Part shown: positions 1 to 8,252 of the stretch, in pieces
How the letters are laid out: the number at the start of each line of letters is the position of its first letter
Numbering within the stretch: the first letter of the stretch is position 1
Assembly: GCA_963811625.1 (NCBI GenBank)
Contig: CAWERS010000001.1
Coordinates: 62,001 to 126,000, forward strand
Direction: 5' to 3'
DNA from: AC-56 sp963811625
Lineage (GTDB): Bacteria > Actinomycetota > Thermoleophilia > Solirubrobacterales > 70-9
DNA length: 64,000 nt
Notes under the pieces: generated by a model
The model's input: the letters and a program-made list of their open reading frames with translations, nothing else
Databases searched by the model: none
What the model was told of the DNA's origin: nothing
Made by a program: the position numbers and the translations under genes

Positions 1-1
1 C

Positions 2-891
2 GCCGGCGTGGCCGGCGGTCTCGGCCGCTACTTCGGCGTCGACCCCGTGATGTTTCGGATCGGCTTCGTGATCTCCGTGTTCTTCGGAGGTCTCGGCGCG
101 GTCGCCTACGGGTTGCTCTGGCTGTTCGTCCCCACGGACGGAGAGCCAGATCGCGGCGAGCGCGCGGGCGGGCGCCTGCGGCGCGTCGGATTGTGGCGCG
201 GGCTCGGGCTAGCATTCGTGGCGTTGATCGGCCTCGGCGCGCTGTTGTCACTCGCGGCCATCGCGGCCTTCGGCGTCGCCGTTGGCTGGGGCATCCCCAT
301 CGCGGCGACGATTGTCGGGCTGGGCATCGGGCTCGTGGCGATGTCGTTCCGCGGCCGCGCTCGCTGGCTGATCCCGCCGGCCGTGGCTCTCGCTGTCGGA
401 GGGGGCGTTGCGGCGGCGACCGACCTGGACTTCCGGGGCGGGATCGGCGACCGCGAATACCGCCCCTGTCGGCCAAGGCGATCCCAGCCGATGGCTACAA
501 GCTCGGGATCGGGCGCTTGATCGTCGACCTGCGGGACCTGAACTGGGAGCAGCAGAGGGTGGTGCATCTGGACGCACGGCTCGGCGCGGGGCAGTCGAAC
601 GTGTTCGTACCGGCCAACGTCTGCGTCGTCGGCTCGACCCATGTCGGCGCCGGCGAGAGCGAGGTGGTCGGGCGGCTGAACCAGGGGTTCAATGTGGACC
701 ACTCGCCGGGTTCGTCTGCGACCACCGCCAAACCGAGGCTCGTCCTCGATGCGAAGGTCCAGACCGGTCAGCTCCGGGTGATCAACAACAACCGCGCCAG
801 CGTGGACAAGCCCGGCTCCGGGCCGGGCCCATACCACGAGGATTCGGCGCCACTGCGCGCGGCGGAGGCAAGGGCGTGCGCGACGGGCTGA
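2..891 (+). pseudogene. PspC-domain membrane protein with LiaF-like C-terminus, 5'-partial, frameshifted
   Basis: The gene enters from the left edge, so its true start is outside the window. The first visible residues (AGVAGGLGRYFGVDPV) are a PspC domain, followed by several hydrophobic segments. The reading frame then breaks. One frame runs to a stop at 520. The frame continuing to 891 carries the conserved C-terminal domain of LiaF/DUF2154-type proteins (GYKLGIGRLIVDLRDLNW, then a beta-rich stretch to NNNRAS). Adding one C to the CCCC run at 463-466 joins REYRP directly to LSAKAIPADGYK, giving one continuous protein. It lies directly upstream of a sensor kinase and response regulator, the usual actinobacterial arrangement for envelope-stress sensing, in which the PspC/LiaF protein is thought to restrain the kinase. 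The frame break could be a sequencing error; the protein family is clear either way. Confidence 0.8.
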
Positions 892-1916
892 GATCGGATC
901 GCATCTCGCTCACGTCGGGGGCGGCGGTCGCCGCCCTCGGCGCGCTCGTCCTCTTCGACTCGGCAGGGGTGGTCGACCTCTCCCTGTGGGTGATGGCCGT
1001 GATCCTGGCCGCCTTCGGCGTCGCCCTGTTGTGGGGCGGGCGCGCGCGGGCCGAGGCGCCCCCTCCGGGGGCGCCGCGACGGCTCCCCGCTCCGGTCGAG
1101 TCCCCGGCCGGTGCGCGGCGCTCCCGCTTCGCCGAGCTCTACAACGGGGTCTTCGGCGCGCTCCTCGTCCTCGGCGCGGCGCTGCTCTTTCTCTCCTCCA
1201 ACGACGTGCTGAGCGGCGTCCGCGACGCGGCGCTCACCACGGTGGTAGTGGTCGTCGCGATCGGGCTTATCCTGGCGCCGTTCCTCTGGCGGCTTGGGCG
1301 TAACCTCGCCGCCGAGCGTGCCGAGCGGATTCGCTCCCAGGAGCGCTCCGAGCTCGCCGCCCACCTCCACGACTCGGTGCTCCAGACGCTGACCCTGATG
1401 CAGAAACGCGCCCACGATCCGCGCGAGGTCGCGGCGCTCGCCCGGCGCCAGGAGCGCGAGCTTCGCGACTGGCTTGCCGCCGAGGGGCAGCGGGGCGGGC
1501 CCGATAGCTTCGCCTCGGCGTTCCGGTCCACCGCCGAGGCGGTCGAGGACGACCATCGCGTGGCGATCGAGGTGGTCACTGTCGGCGACTGCGAACTCGA
1601 CTCTCGCGGCGACGCGATGCTCGGCGCCGCCCGCGAGGCGCTCACAAACGCCGCCAAGCACGCCGCCGAGCCGGGCCCGATCCGCGCCTACGCGGAAATC
1701 GAGCCGGGCACGATCGAGGTGTTCGTCCGCGATCGCGGGCCCGGCTTTGACCTCACCGCCGTGCCCGTCGACCGCCGAGGCGTCCGGGAGTCGATTGTGG
1801 GCCGGATGGAGCGCGCAGGCGGCCGGGCCGAGGTCCGCGCGATCCCTGGCGGCGGGACCGAGGTTGCGCTGCGGATCGCCCGGACGGCGAGGACCCGAGA
1901 GGATGGCTCTCGATGA
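876..1916 (+). CDS. Membrane sensor histidine kinase (LiaS/PspC-associated type)
   Basis: The 346-residue protein has about four membrane segments in its first 150 residues. A HisKA_3-type dimerisation and phosphoacceptor box follows (LAAHLHDSVLQTL, phospho-His near residue 165). The HATPase domain shows an N box (AAREALTNAAKHA), a G1 box (RDRGPGFDL) and a C-terminal glycine motif (GGGTEVALRI). I chose GTG at 876 because GGAGG at 864-868 sits eight bases upstream and the hydrophobic N-terminus begins there; the open frame extends further upstream only as overlap with the PspC gene. Its stop overlaps the start of the response regulator as ATGA, so the two are translationally coupled. It probably autophosphorylates in response to envelope stress and passes phosphate to the regulator. 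The family is clear; the signal is inferred. Confidence 0.88.
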   Translation: MRDGLRSDRISLTSGAAVAALGALVLFDSAGVVDLSLWVMAVILAAFGVALLWGGRARAEAPPPGAPRRLPAPVESPAGARRSRFAELYNGVFGALLVLGAALLFLSSNDVLSGVRDAALTTVVVVVAIGLILAPFLWRLGRNLAAERAERIRSQERSELAAHLHDSVLQTLTLMQKRAHDPREVAALARRQERELRDWLAAEGQRGGPDSFASAFRSTAEAVEDDHRVAIEVVTVGDCELDSRGDAMLGAAREALTNAAKHAAEPGPIRAYAEIEPGTIEVFVRDRGPGFDLTAVPVDRRGVRESIVGRMERAGGRAEVRAIPGGGTEVALRIARTARTREDGSR

Positions 1917-2563
1917 GTGGCTTCCGACCCAGCGTCGTCATCGTCGACGACCACGCCCTCTTCCGCGCCGGCGTGCGCTCCGAGCTCGAGGAGCTGGTCG
2001 ACGTCCGCGCCGACGTCGGGACGGTCGAGGAGGCCGTGGCGGCGATCCTGCGTGAGAAGCCCGACGTGGTTCTGCTCGACGTACACATGCCGGGCGGCGG
2101 GGGGGTGGAGGTGATCCGTAAGGTCGCGGAGGCGCGCCCGACACAGCGATTCCTTGGCCTCTCGGTCTCCGACGCCGCCGAGGATGTGATCGCGCTGATT
2201 CGAGCTGGCGCCCGCGGTTACGTCACGAAGTCGATCTCCGGCCCCGAACTGGCCCAGGCGATCGAGCGGGTCCGTGGGGGGGACGCGGTCTTCTCGCCGC
2301 GACTTGCGGGCTTCGTGCTCGACGCCTTCCACGGCGAGATCCCGGAGGCCGAGGTCGACCCCGAGCTCGACCAGCTGACGATGCGTGAGCGCGAGGTCCT
2401 GCGCCTCATCGCCCGCGGCTACCTCTACAAGGAGATCGGGCTGGAGCTGGCGATCTCGCCGAAGACGGTTGAAGCTCATGTGAGCGCAGTGCTCAGAAAG
2501 CTGCAGCTCTCGAACCGCCACGAGCTCGGCCGCTGGGCGGTGGAGCGGCGCTTGGTCGACTGA
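1913..2563 (+). CDS. LuxR/NarL-family response regulator
   Basis: This 216-residue two-domain regulator has an N-terminal receiver domain starting VVIVDDHALFRAG, with the acidic pair at DD and the phosphoacceptor Asp56 in LLDVHMPG, and the conserved Lys in GYVTKSI. The C-terminal GerE/LuxR helix-turn-helix reads LTMREREVLRLIARGYLYKE and continues to SPKTVEAHVSAVLRKL. The start overlaps the kinase stop (ATGA), so it is the cognate partner of that kinase. By analogy with LiaR-type systems it should activate envelope-stress genes, perhaps including the PspC gene upstream. No obvious operator was identified. Confidence 0.92.
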   Translation: MSGFRPSVVIVDDHALFRAGVRSELEELVDVRADVGTVEEAVAAILREKPDVVLLDVHMPGGGGVEVIRKVAEARPTQRFLGLSVSDAAEDVIALIRAGARGYVTKSISGPELAQAIERVRGGDAVFSPRLAGFVLDAFHGEIPEAEVDPELDQLTMREREVLRLIARGYLYKEIGLELAISPKTVEAHVSAVLRKLQLSNRHELGRWAVERRLVD

Positions 2564-2624
2564 GCCTGGGGCCTGTGGATCGGACTCCAGCACACCGGCC
2601 GACGATGACCCGTACGCCGAGAGG

Positions 2625-3836
2625 TCAACCCCCTGGCTGGACGCGATCGGCCCGGCGCTCACCCTGAAGCTCGAGCGCGAGCTGGCCGACGACTATGGCA
2701 ACGATCAACGCGAGAAACAGCAGGGGCGCGAAGGCCCCGCTCACAGCTGCGAGCGCCAGCGTCAGCACGACGGTCGCGAGGCCTATGCGCGGCCCCTGAT
2801 CACCTGTCGTGCGGGCCATCGCCACTTGCATCCCCGCGCTCCCGAGCAGGTACACCGCCAGCCCGCCGGCAAGCGCCCACCGCACCTCCGCAGAGAGCGT
2901 TGGGTCGCCGCTGTGAGCGATGACCTGCTCGGCGCCAACGCTTGCTGCGGCAAGGCCGATGACCACGGGGAGGTGGCCGTAGGAGTAGACGTCGCGCGCG
3001 TAGGCGGCGGGGTGGCCGCTCGCCGCTAGACCGCGACTAGCCGACCAGGATCCGAAGTCAAAGTACTCCCACCACACGGCGGCCGCCAATACGAAGCAGC
3101 CCACCGCGCTGAGAGTGATCGTCACGGTCCACTCGATGTCGGCGAGGCTGAGGCCGACCGCTGCGACGGACTCGCCGAGGACAATGATCACGAACAGCCC
3201 GAAGCGCTCGGGGAGGTGTGAGAGGTGGATCCCTGGGGCGCGCTTCATACGCCCGCTGGCGAGAGCGGGAGTCGCCACCTCGACCGAGAACCCCGCGGCC
3301 CACAGAACATAGCGTGCCGGCTCGGGCACGGCGGCCGAAACCAGCCAAAGCACCACCCCGAGCCCGAAGCCAGCGATGTAGAAGTCGACCAGCTCCCGCG
3401 CCGCCGGCTCCCGTCTTCTCGTCAGGACATAAAGCGCGACTAGACAGGCGCGAAGACCGGCGTAGGAGAGGGCGAATCCAACCGCGGTCTGGCCGGTCAA
3501 GGCACCATGGACGTTTGTGGAGAGCGCCGCGACGGCGAGCATCGCGGCCAGCATCAGCAGCCGGACGAGGTTGTCCTCGCGAGGAAATCGGCTGACGAAG
3601 AAGCTGAAGCCGACCCAGCCCCACCAAAGCGGAAGAAAGACCAGCACGAAATGCAGAAAGCCCGTGGGCGAGAGGTCGTGATCGAGCGCGTCGGCTACCT
3701 GGGTCACTGCGAGGACAAAGACGAGGTCGAAGAAGAGCTCGAGCCAGCTCGCGTGCCGTACCTCCAGCTTGTCGGTGCGTCCCGGGCTCGGTCCTCTTGC
3801 TTTCAGCTCCATCGGGGCGGTTGTTACTCGAAACAC
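2625..3836 (-). CDS. Low temperature requirement protein A (LtrA) family membrane protein
   Basis: The 403-residue protein has about ten hydrophobic segments. It carries the family hallmarks: the N-terminal ASWLELFFDLVFVLAVTQ block, the central HLPERFGLFVIIVLGESV block and the YSYGHLPVVIGL segment. LtrA was named from a Listeria cold-growth mutant and its biochemical role is unknown. It is convergent with the response regulator gene, with about 60 bases between them. An internal ATG ten codons in (MELKARG) is another possible start. Family assignment is confident, function is not. Confidence 0.85.
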   Translation of the reverse strand: MFRVTTAPMELKARGPSPGRTDKLEVRHASWLELFFDLVFVLAVTQVADALDHDLSPTGFLHFVLVFLPLWWGWVGFSFFVSRFPREDNLVRLLMLAAMLAVAALSTNVHGALTGQTAVGFALSYAGLRACLVALYVLTRRREPAARELVDFYIAGFGLGVVLWLVSAAVPEPARYVLWAAGFSVEVATPALASGRMKRAPGIHLSHLPERFGLFVIIVLGESVAAVGLSLADIEWTVTITLSAVGCFVLAAAVWWEYFDFGSWSASRGLAASGHPAAYARDVYSYGHLPVVIGLAAASVGAEQVIAHSGDPTLSAEVRWALAGGLAVYLLGSAGMQVAMARTTGDQGPRIGLATVVLTLALAAVSGAFAPLLFLALIVAIVVGQLALELQGERRADRVQPGG

Positions 3837-3930
3837 CGCGCCATTGACCAGATGGAGGATCGCCCCCGGGACTGGCCAGAGCGCCGGTGCGCGACAAGCT
3901 TGCCGAGCAGACGCGAGGGGAAGCTTGGCG

Positions 3931-4857
3931 CTAGGGGCGGACGCCCCAGCCCGAGGGATAGTTGCTGAACGTCGTTCCCGTCAGGCGGTGCTGGTGGGAG
4001 CCATCGGTGCGCATGACGAATGCCTGGTAGTGGGGCCCATTCCGATCGCTCGAGAACGTGATCTTCTTGCCGCTGGGCGAGAACCAGGGCTCGAAGCTGT
4101 TCGCCGAAGTGCCAGTCAACGCCTCTGCGTGCGTGCCGTCGGCGTGCGCGATGAAGATCCTCGACTTGCCCATGCCGAGCGCACGGTCGAAGACGAGCCG
4201 CTTGCCGTTCGGCGAGATGTCCGCATACTCGTCGTATCCGGCGCTGTGGGTCAGCCGGCGCCTGTGGGTGCCGTCGGTGCGAATCTTGTAGATGTGTCCG
4301 TTCCCCCCGGCGAACAGGATCTGCTTGCCGCTTGGCGTGAAAACGGGGTCGTATTGGACGAGACCGCTCAGCTTGACGGGATGCTGGTTGGCCCCGTTGG
4401 CCTTCATAAGGTAGATCTGGTCGGTTCCGCTTCGACGGCTTACGAAGGCGATCCTGTTTCCGCTCGGAGACCAGGCCGGGTGAGCGTCATACCCCGGATA
4501 GTTGGTGACGTCATGCTGGTTGGAGCCGTTGGCGTTCATGACGTAGACGTCGGTCTCGTCGTTTCCGACGAACTGCCTGTAGGCGATCTTCTTCGCGTTG
4601 GGGGAGGGGGTGGCGTCTTCGTTGTAGAAGTCGTTGTCGGTCAGCTGGCGCACGCCGCGGCCGCTGGGCTTCATCGAGTAGATCTCGTTCGAGCGCCCGT
4701 CGCGATCGCTCGCGAACAGGATGCGCCCATTCTTGCCCGGAAAGGCTGCCCCCGCTTCCATCCCCGAGGCGAACAGCGCGATCGCCAAGCAGAGCAGGCC
4801 GAGCGAAACGCGAACGACCGCGGGCGCTGGCACCGTTCTTGTCGAGCCTCCCCTCAT
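3931..4857 (-). CDS. Secreted TolB-like/PD40 beta-propeller protein
   Basis: The protein begins with a signal peptide (hydrophobic VVRVSLGLLCLAIALFASG ending near AGAAFPG). It is then made of repeated PD40/TolB-type blades, each with a core such as NGRILFASDRDG, AWSPSGNRIAFVSRR or WFSPSGKKITFSSDRNG followed by IYLMKANGANQ-like strands. About six blades are visible, so a whole propeller is present. I chose ATG 4857 over the longer TTG frame at 4884 because the signal peptide is better placed. It is probably an extracytoplasmic scaffold or binding protein. No Pal or TolB operon partners lie beside it, so a Tol-system role is not supported. Confidence 0.75.
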   Translation of the reverse strand: MRGGSTRTVPAPAVVRVSLGLLCLAIALFASGMEAGAAFPGKNGRILFASDRDGRSNEIYSMKPSGRGVRQLTDNDFYNEDATPSPNAKKIAYRQFVGNDETDVYVMNANGSNQHDVTNYPGYDAHPAWSPSGNRIAFVSRRSGTDQIYLMKANGANQHPVKLSGLVQYDPVFTPSGKQILFAGGNGHIYKIRTDGTHRRRLTHSAGYDEYADISPNGKRLVFDRALGMGKSRIFIAHADGTHAEALTGTSANSFEPWFSPSGKKITFSSDRNGPHYQAFVMRTDGSHQHRLTGTTFSNYPSGWGVRP

Positions 4858-4996
4858 CGCTGCGTCTCGCGGGTGGACCAGCAACTCGATCGGGTGGATG
4901 AGGAGTCAAGACGGCGTCAGCCACCCGTCCAACTACGAAGCGCCAACCGAGGCTACCACGCGCACGGGGTGACCAGTCGCCGCCGAGCCGCGGGCC

Positions 4997-5694
4997 TCAG
5001 CCCCCAACCAACACCCGCGCCGACGTCGGTTGGGGCGAGACGTTCCTGTGGCGGTGGTACATCTCGGCAACCCACCGTCCACCCGGGCGTTGTGCCAGGG
5101 GGTCGAGGAACTCAAGCGCCGAGTCGGGCGGGTCGGCCACCAACGGGTAGGGGAACTCGGGAGGACGGGCCACCGGATACAAGAGGGCGGCCGCCGTCAG
5201 GTCGGCGACCGTAAAGTGCTCCCCGACCAGGTACCCGCTCGGTCCGATCTCGTCCTCCAGTCGCTCGATCGCGGCGACTGTCTTCTTGCGGCTCGCCTCC
5301 GCGGGCATCTCGAGCGTGAAGCATCCGGGAAATGATGCCCCGGACCAGCGTTCGCGCCCACCACGGCTGGCCATCGGCCATGAGGGGAACCAACTTGTCA
5401 GGGTGGTCAATCAACTCTTGGTAGCCCGCCCGGCGGATGTGGGGGCCGAGCTCCTCGTCGAAGAATTCCTCGAGCTCCAGCGCGCGGCGCCCCGTTGAGA
5501 GTCAGCACCGGCGTGGTGGCGCAGTCGTCCGTAAGGGCCTTGGCCTTTCGGGAATGCAGGCCCGGTAGGAGGGAGCGCCGGATATGGGGAATCCGCTTGT
5601 AGTCGAGTGCCCACCGCACCTTCTCGTTGTAGTGGGAGATCCGGAGCTGCCAAAGGACCGGACGGGTACGGGTGCTGGCTGGCGTTGCGGCCAT
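4997..5694 (-). pseudogene. Glutathione S-transferase family gene broken by two frameshifts
   Basis: Three overlapping frames together encode one GST. The first (from 5694) has the thioredoxin-like N-terminus LWQLRISHYNEKVRWALDYK and ends the recognisable part at TTPVLTLNG. The second frame continues with RALELEEFFDEELGPHIRRA and runs to WWARTLVRGIISRM. The third frame carries the all-alpha C-terminal domain, FTLEMPAEASRKKTVAAIER then SGYLVGEHFTVADLTAAAL. The first break is at the CCCC run at 5490-5493 and the second near 5315-5340. Each is repaired by a one-base change. Either the gene is dead or the assembly has two indels here. If intact it would encode a cytosolic GST of about 230 residues. 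Confidence 0.72.
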
Positions 5695-5766
5695 CGGGCC
5701 CTTATACCACTGACCGGGTCGCGCTCATCCGAGTCCCGCGGTACCAGCCTTGGTGGTCGGGGTCTG

Positions 5767-7488
5767 TCAGCGCTCGCCCGCGCGATAGATCGTCACGCCC
5801 CCGAAGGTGCCGGTGTAGACCGTTCGGTCGGGCCCGACCTCTGTGGCGGCGTAGAAGGAGTTCTCGCAGTAGTTGGGTGCCGCCTCCAGCGCGGGGGCGA
5901 GGAACGGCTCGATCAGCGGATCCAGGTCGGCTTGCGGGCACCCCTTCGTGGGTGCCTCGGCGAACATCCGGTTCCGTCCGGTGTTGAAATCGAGCGCGCG
6001 AACACCGAAGTTCCCCCGCAACAGGCCGATCCCGTAGAACAGTCCCGCCCGCTGGCTCATCGTTGGGACTCCGTTCGGGATGCTCGCGTTGCTTGTCCAC
6101 CTCGTCCTGCATTTCCGTTTCCGCGGGACCCAGTCGATTCGCTCGACGCCGTGAGGGGCGTACCGCGGCTTGCCGCCGTAGAGGGCAGCGAGGGCGTTGC
6201 GAAGCGGGCCCGGCACGTTGCCCCCAATCGGAGCGCCGCGAAGAACGTTGTTGACCATTACCACGGCATTGCCACGCACCAGCACGGACTGCTCTGAGTT
6301 CGCGACCGCTGCGTCGGGATCGCCGAAGTCGACCCGGTGCTCGCAGGCGAGTCGCGGGTCGTCACCTCCCGCGTGCCCCGCGCCCCCCGGTATGCCGTCG
6401 CGGTAGAAGAGGTCGAGGTGCATCACGTCCTCGCCGTCGGTGATCGCGACCAGCCGGTTTCCCTTTCCGTCCCGGGCAGTCCCCATGAGTGACGGCGTCG
6501 AGCCCGACCCCTCGCCGAGTCGGATGTCGCCACCACCGGCGCCGGTCCGGTATGCGGCGCTCCACGCCGATCCCAGCCGCTGGGAGCGCCGATGCCACTG
6601 GATCTTCCGCATCCGCTTCGAGGTGACGACGTAGATGCCACCCTTCTCGTCCACCGCGATGCTGTTCGATACCTGCTCGAGGTCCGCTGTAGGCACCGAC
6701 GGCTCCGAGCAATCCTTGCCATTGATCGAAAGCACGCGCACGTTGTGCGGCGTCATCCACGTTGGCTTGCGGGGCATGACCATGATCATCCCCTGGGCCG
6801 TCGCGAGCGCCAGCTTGCCGTCGTAGGTCATCGTCGCGCCGACGAATGCGTCATCGCTTCGACAGAAGGCGTCATCGGGCACCTGGAACCGCTTCACGAG
6901 TCGGATCGGCGAGTTGCGCCGCTGCTTCGATCCCGGGGCCCCGACCGTGCTGTCAGCGAACACCTCGATGTCGCGCTGGCGCGGGACGATGAAGCGCCCC
7001 TCGCGAGTCAGCAGGTTGTAAGCGCCGCTGATGCTGCCCAGGGAGGGCTCCGGCGGATCCGTCTCTCGCTCGTCCGGGAAGTAGACGTCGATGGCCTTAC
7101 CGGTGTCGGCGTCGAGCTTGAATACCCCGCGCCGATCCGGCGAGTTGATCAGCGAGCCCCAGACGGCGCGTCCCCCGTCGTGGTACTTGTTCGAGAAGTC
7201 GAGCACGATCGGCGCCCCGGGGAGCTGGATGTGGCGCGCCGTCACTTTGCGGTCGGGGAGGAGCCCAGCGATTGCACCCGAGCCCTGCGCGTAGCTCGAG
7301 CGGTGCGGCGCGCCCCACGGCGAGGCGGCGAGCGCCGGGTTGCACGGGGGGTCAGACTCGGCCCTCGACGCCTTGCATCCCGCCGCTTGGGCGCCGGGCG
7401 CCGCCAGTAGCGCGAGCGCCGCGAGCGCCGCTGCGAGCCCGCCGGCCACGGTCGGTTTGGATGAGAACTGTTTCTCGTGGTCGATCAT
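5767..7488 (-). CDS. Secreted protein of unknown family under TetR control
   Basis: The 573-residue protein has an N-terminal signal sequence (TVAGGLAAALAALALLAAPGAQA). The mature part is rich in beta-strand and glycine-turn patterns such as GVFKLDADTGKAIDVYFP and GGIYVVTSKRMRKI, which suggests a propeller-like or PQQ-like fold, but I do not recognise a named family. Mature-region cysteines (for example FCRSDD, KDCSEP, LACEHR, NYCENS) may form disulfides. I chose ATG 7488 because GGGAGAG lies just upstream; the frame open to 7578 would run through the promoter. It is divergent from a TetR gene, with two matching palindromes and a plausible promoter between them, so expression is very likely repressed by that regulator. 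Confidence 0.7.
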   Translation of the reverse strand: MIDHEKQFSSKPTVAGGLAAALAALALLAAPGAQAAGCKASRAESDPPCNPALAASPWGAPHRSSYAQGSGAIAGLLPDRKVTARHIQLPGAPIVLDFSNKYHDGGRAVWGSLINSPDRRGVFKLDADTGKAIDVYFPDERETDPPEPSLGSISGAYNLLTREGRFIVPRQRDIEVFADSTVGAPGSKQRRNSPIRLVKRFQVPDDAFCRSDDAFVGATMTYDGKLALATAQGMIMVMPRKPTWMTPHNVRVLSINGKDCSEPSVPTADLEQVSNSIAVDEKGGIYVVTSKRMRKIQWHRRSQRLGSAWSAAYRTGAGGGDIRLGEGSGSTPSLMGTARDGKGNRLVAITDGEDVMHLDLFYRDGIPGGAGHAGGDDPRLACEHRVDFGDPDAAVANSEQSVLVRGNAVVMVNNVLRGAPIGGNVPGPLRNALAALYGGKPRYAPHGVERIDWVPRKRKCRTRWTSNASIPNGVPTMSQRAGLFYGIGLLRGNFGVRALDFNTGRNRMFAEAPTKGCPQADLDPLIEPFLAPALEAAPNYCENSFYAATEVGPDRTVYTGTFGGVTIYRAGER

Positions 7489-7537
7489 GACTCTCCCGGG
7501 TCTGGCGGGGTCTTGACCCCGCGGCGGAAGCCTGCCA

Positions 7538-7559
7538 CTATTGACCACGCGGTCAATAG
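7538..7559. promoter_or_regulatory. TetR operator 1 (palindrome)
   Basis: A 22-base palindrome with perfect nine-base arms CTATTGACC and GGTCAATAG around ACGC. It lies just downstream of the predicted start site of the divergent secreted-protein gene and about 75 bases ahead of the TetR start codon. Such symmetry beside a TetR gene is the usual mark of its operator. Confidence 0.75.
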
Positions 7560-7568
7560 CACTAAGGA

Positions 7569-7597
7569 ACGGTAGCATCTATTGAACGCGCGGTCAA
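7569..7597 (-). promoter_or_regulatory. Sigma70-type promoter for the secreted protein gene
   Basis: On the minus strand there is a -35 box TTGACC (7597-7592), a 17-base spacer and a -10 box TACCGT (7574-7569), matching the actinobacterial TTGACN/TANNNT pattern. Transcription would start near 7562 and leave a leader of about 75 bases before ATG 7488. The -35 box lies inside the second TetR operator. Seen in sequence; activity is inferred. Confidence 0.55.
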
Positions 7598-7600
7598 TAG
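7579..7600. promoter_or_regulatory. TetR operator 2 (palindrome)
   Basis: A second 22-base site, arms CTATTGAAC and GGTCAATAG around GCGC, differing from operator 1 at one arm position. The centres of the two sites are 41 bases apart, about four helical turns, so two repressor dimers could sit on the same face. It overlaps the -35 box of the secreted-protein promoter and lies just after a TAGCAT (7573-7578) that could be the -10 box for the TetR gene itself. Confidence 0.75.
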
Positions 7601-7632
7601 CCGCGGAGCGTTCGCGGAGAATCCCACAGCCC

Positions 7633-8232
7633 ATGCCGGCGAAAGCACTACAGCGAACCCGCCTCGACCCCGACGAACGCCGCCGGCAGCTGCTCGAGGT
7701 TGCGATCGCGAGCTTCGGCTCGCGCCCCTACGGCGAGGTGACGATTGCAGACATCGCCGATCGGGCCCGTGTGTCGAAGGGCCTCGTCCTCAATTACTTC
7801 GACACCAAGCGCCACCTCTTCCACGAGGTCCTGCGCGTCGCGGCCGCTCGCGCCGATCTGGCAAGTGACCCCGACCCGGCGCTTCCCGCGCCGGAGCGCT
7901 TCCGCATCGGGCTTGAGCGGTTCGTGACGACCGTAGCGGCGAACCCGTACCTGCTGCTGGCGGTCGCCGCCGACCCGGACGTGCGAGCTCCCGTCGAGGC
8001 CGCCTACCAGTCGGTTGCGGACCGGATGATCGAACGGATGGGCGTCGACCCGACACCGCGGCTTCGTCACGCGGTGCTCGGCTGGCTCGAGTTCGTTCGC
8101 GCCACGACCGCGAGCTGGGTCGCCGATCCGGCGCTGACCCGCGAGGAGTTGATTGAGCTGCAGATCGCGACCTTCCGGGCGGCGGCGGGTTCCGCCCTCG
8201 GCGCTGACTCCGGTGTTGCCGCGCTCCCCTGA
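7633..8232 (+). CDS. TetR-family transcriptional repressor
   Basis: The 199-residue protein has an N-terminal TetR DNA-binding domain: RRQLLEVAIASFGSRPYGEV, then TIADIADRARVSKGLVLNYF with the typical YF DTKRHLF ending. The C-terminal region is a helical ligand-binding domain. I chose ATG 7633 (MPAKALQRT), since the longer frame opening at a TTG at 7582 would start inside operator 2. It is divergent from the secreted-protein gene at 5767-7488 and two matching palindromes lie between them, so it probably represses both genes and releases on binding an unknown ligand. Confidence 0.88.
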   Translation: MPAKALQRTRLDPDERRRQLLEVAIASFGSRPYGEVTIADIADRARVSKGLVLNYFDTKRHLFHEVLRVAAARADLASDPDPALPAPERFRIGLERFVTTVAANPYLLLAVAADPDVRAPVEAAYQSVADRMIERMGVDPTPRLRHAVLGWLEFVRATTASWVADPALTREELIELQIATFRAAAGSALGADSGVAALP

Positions 8233-8252
8233 GGGTTTGGCGCAAAGGTCGC

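Noticed and set aside
3840..3930. AAGCTT-containing inverted repeat between LtrA and the propeller gene
   Set aside because: The stem is interrupted and imperfect; not enough to call a terminator.
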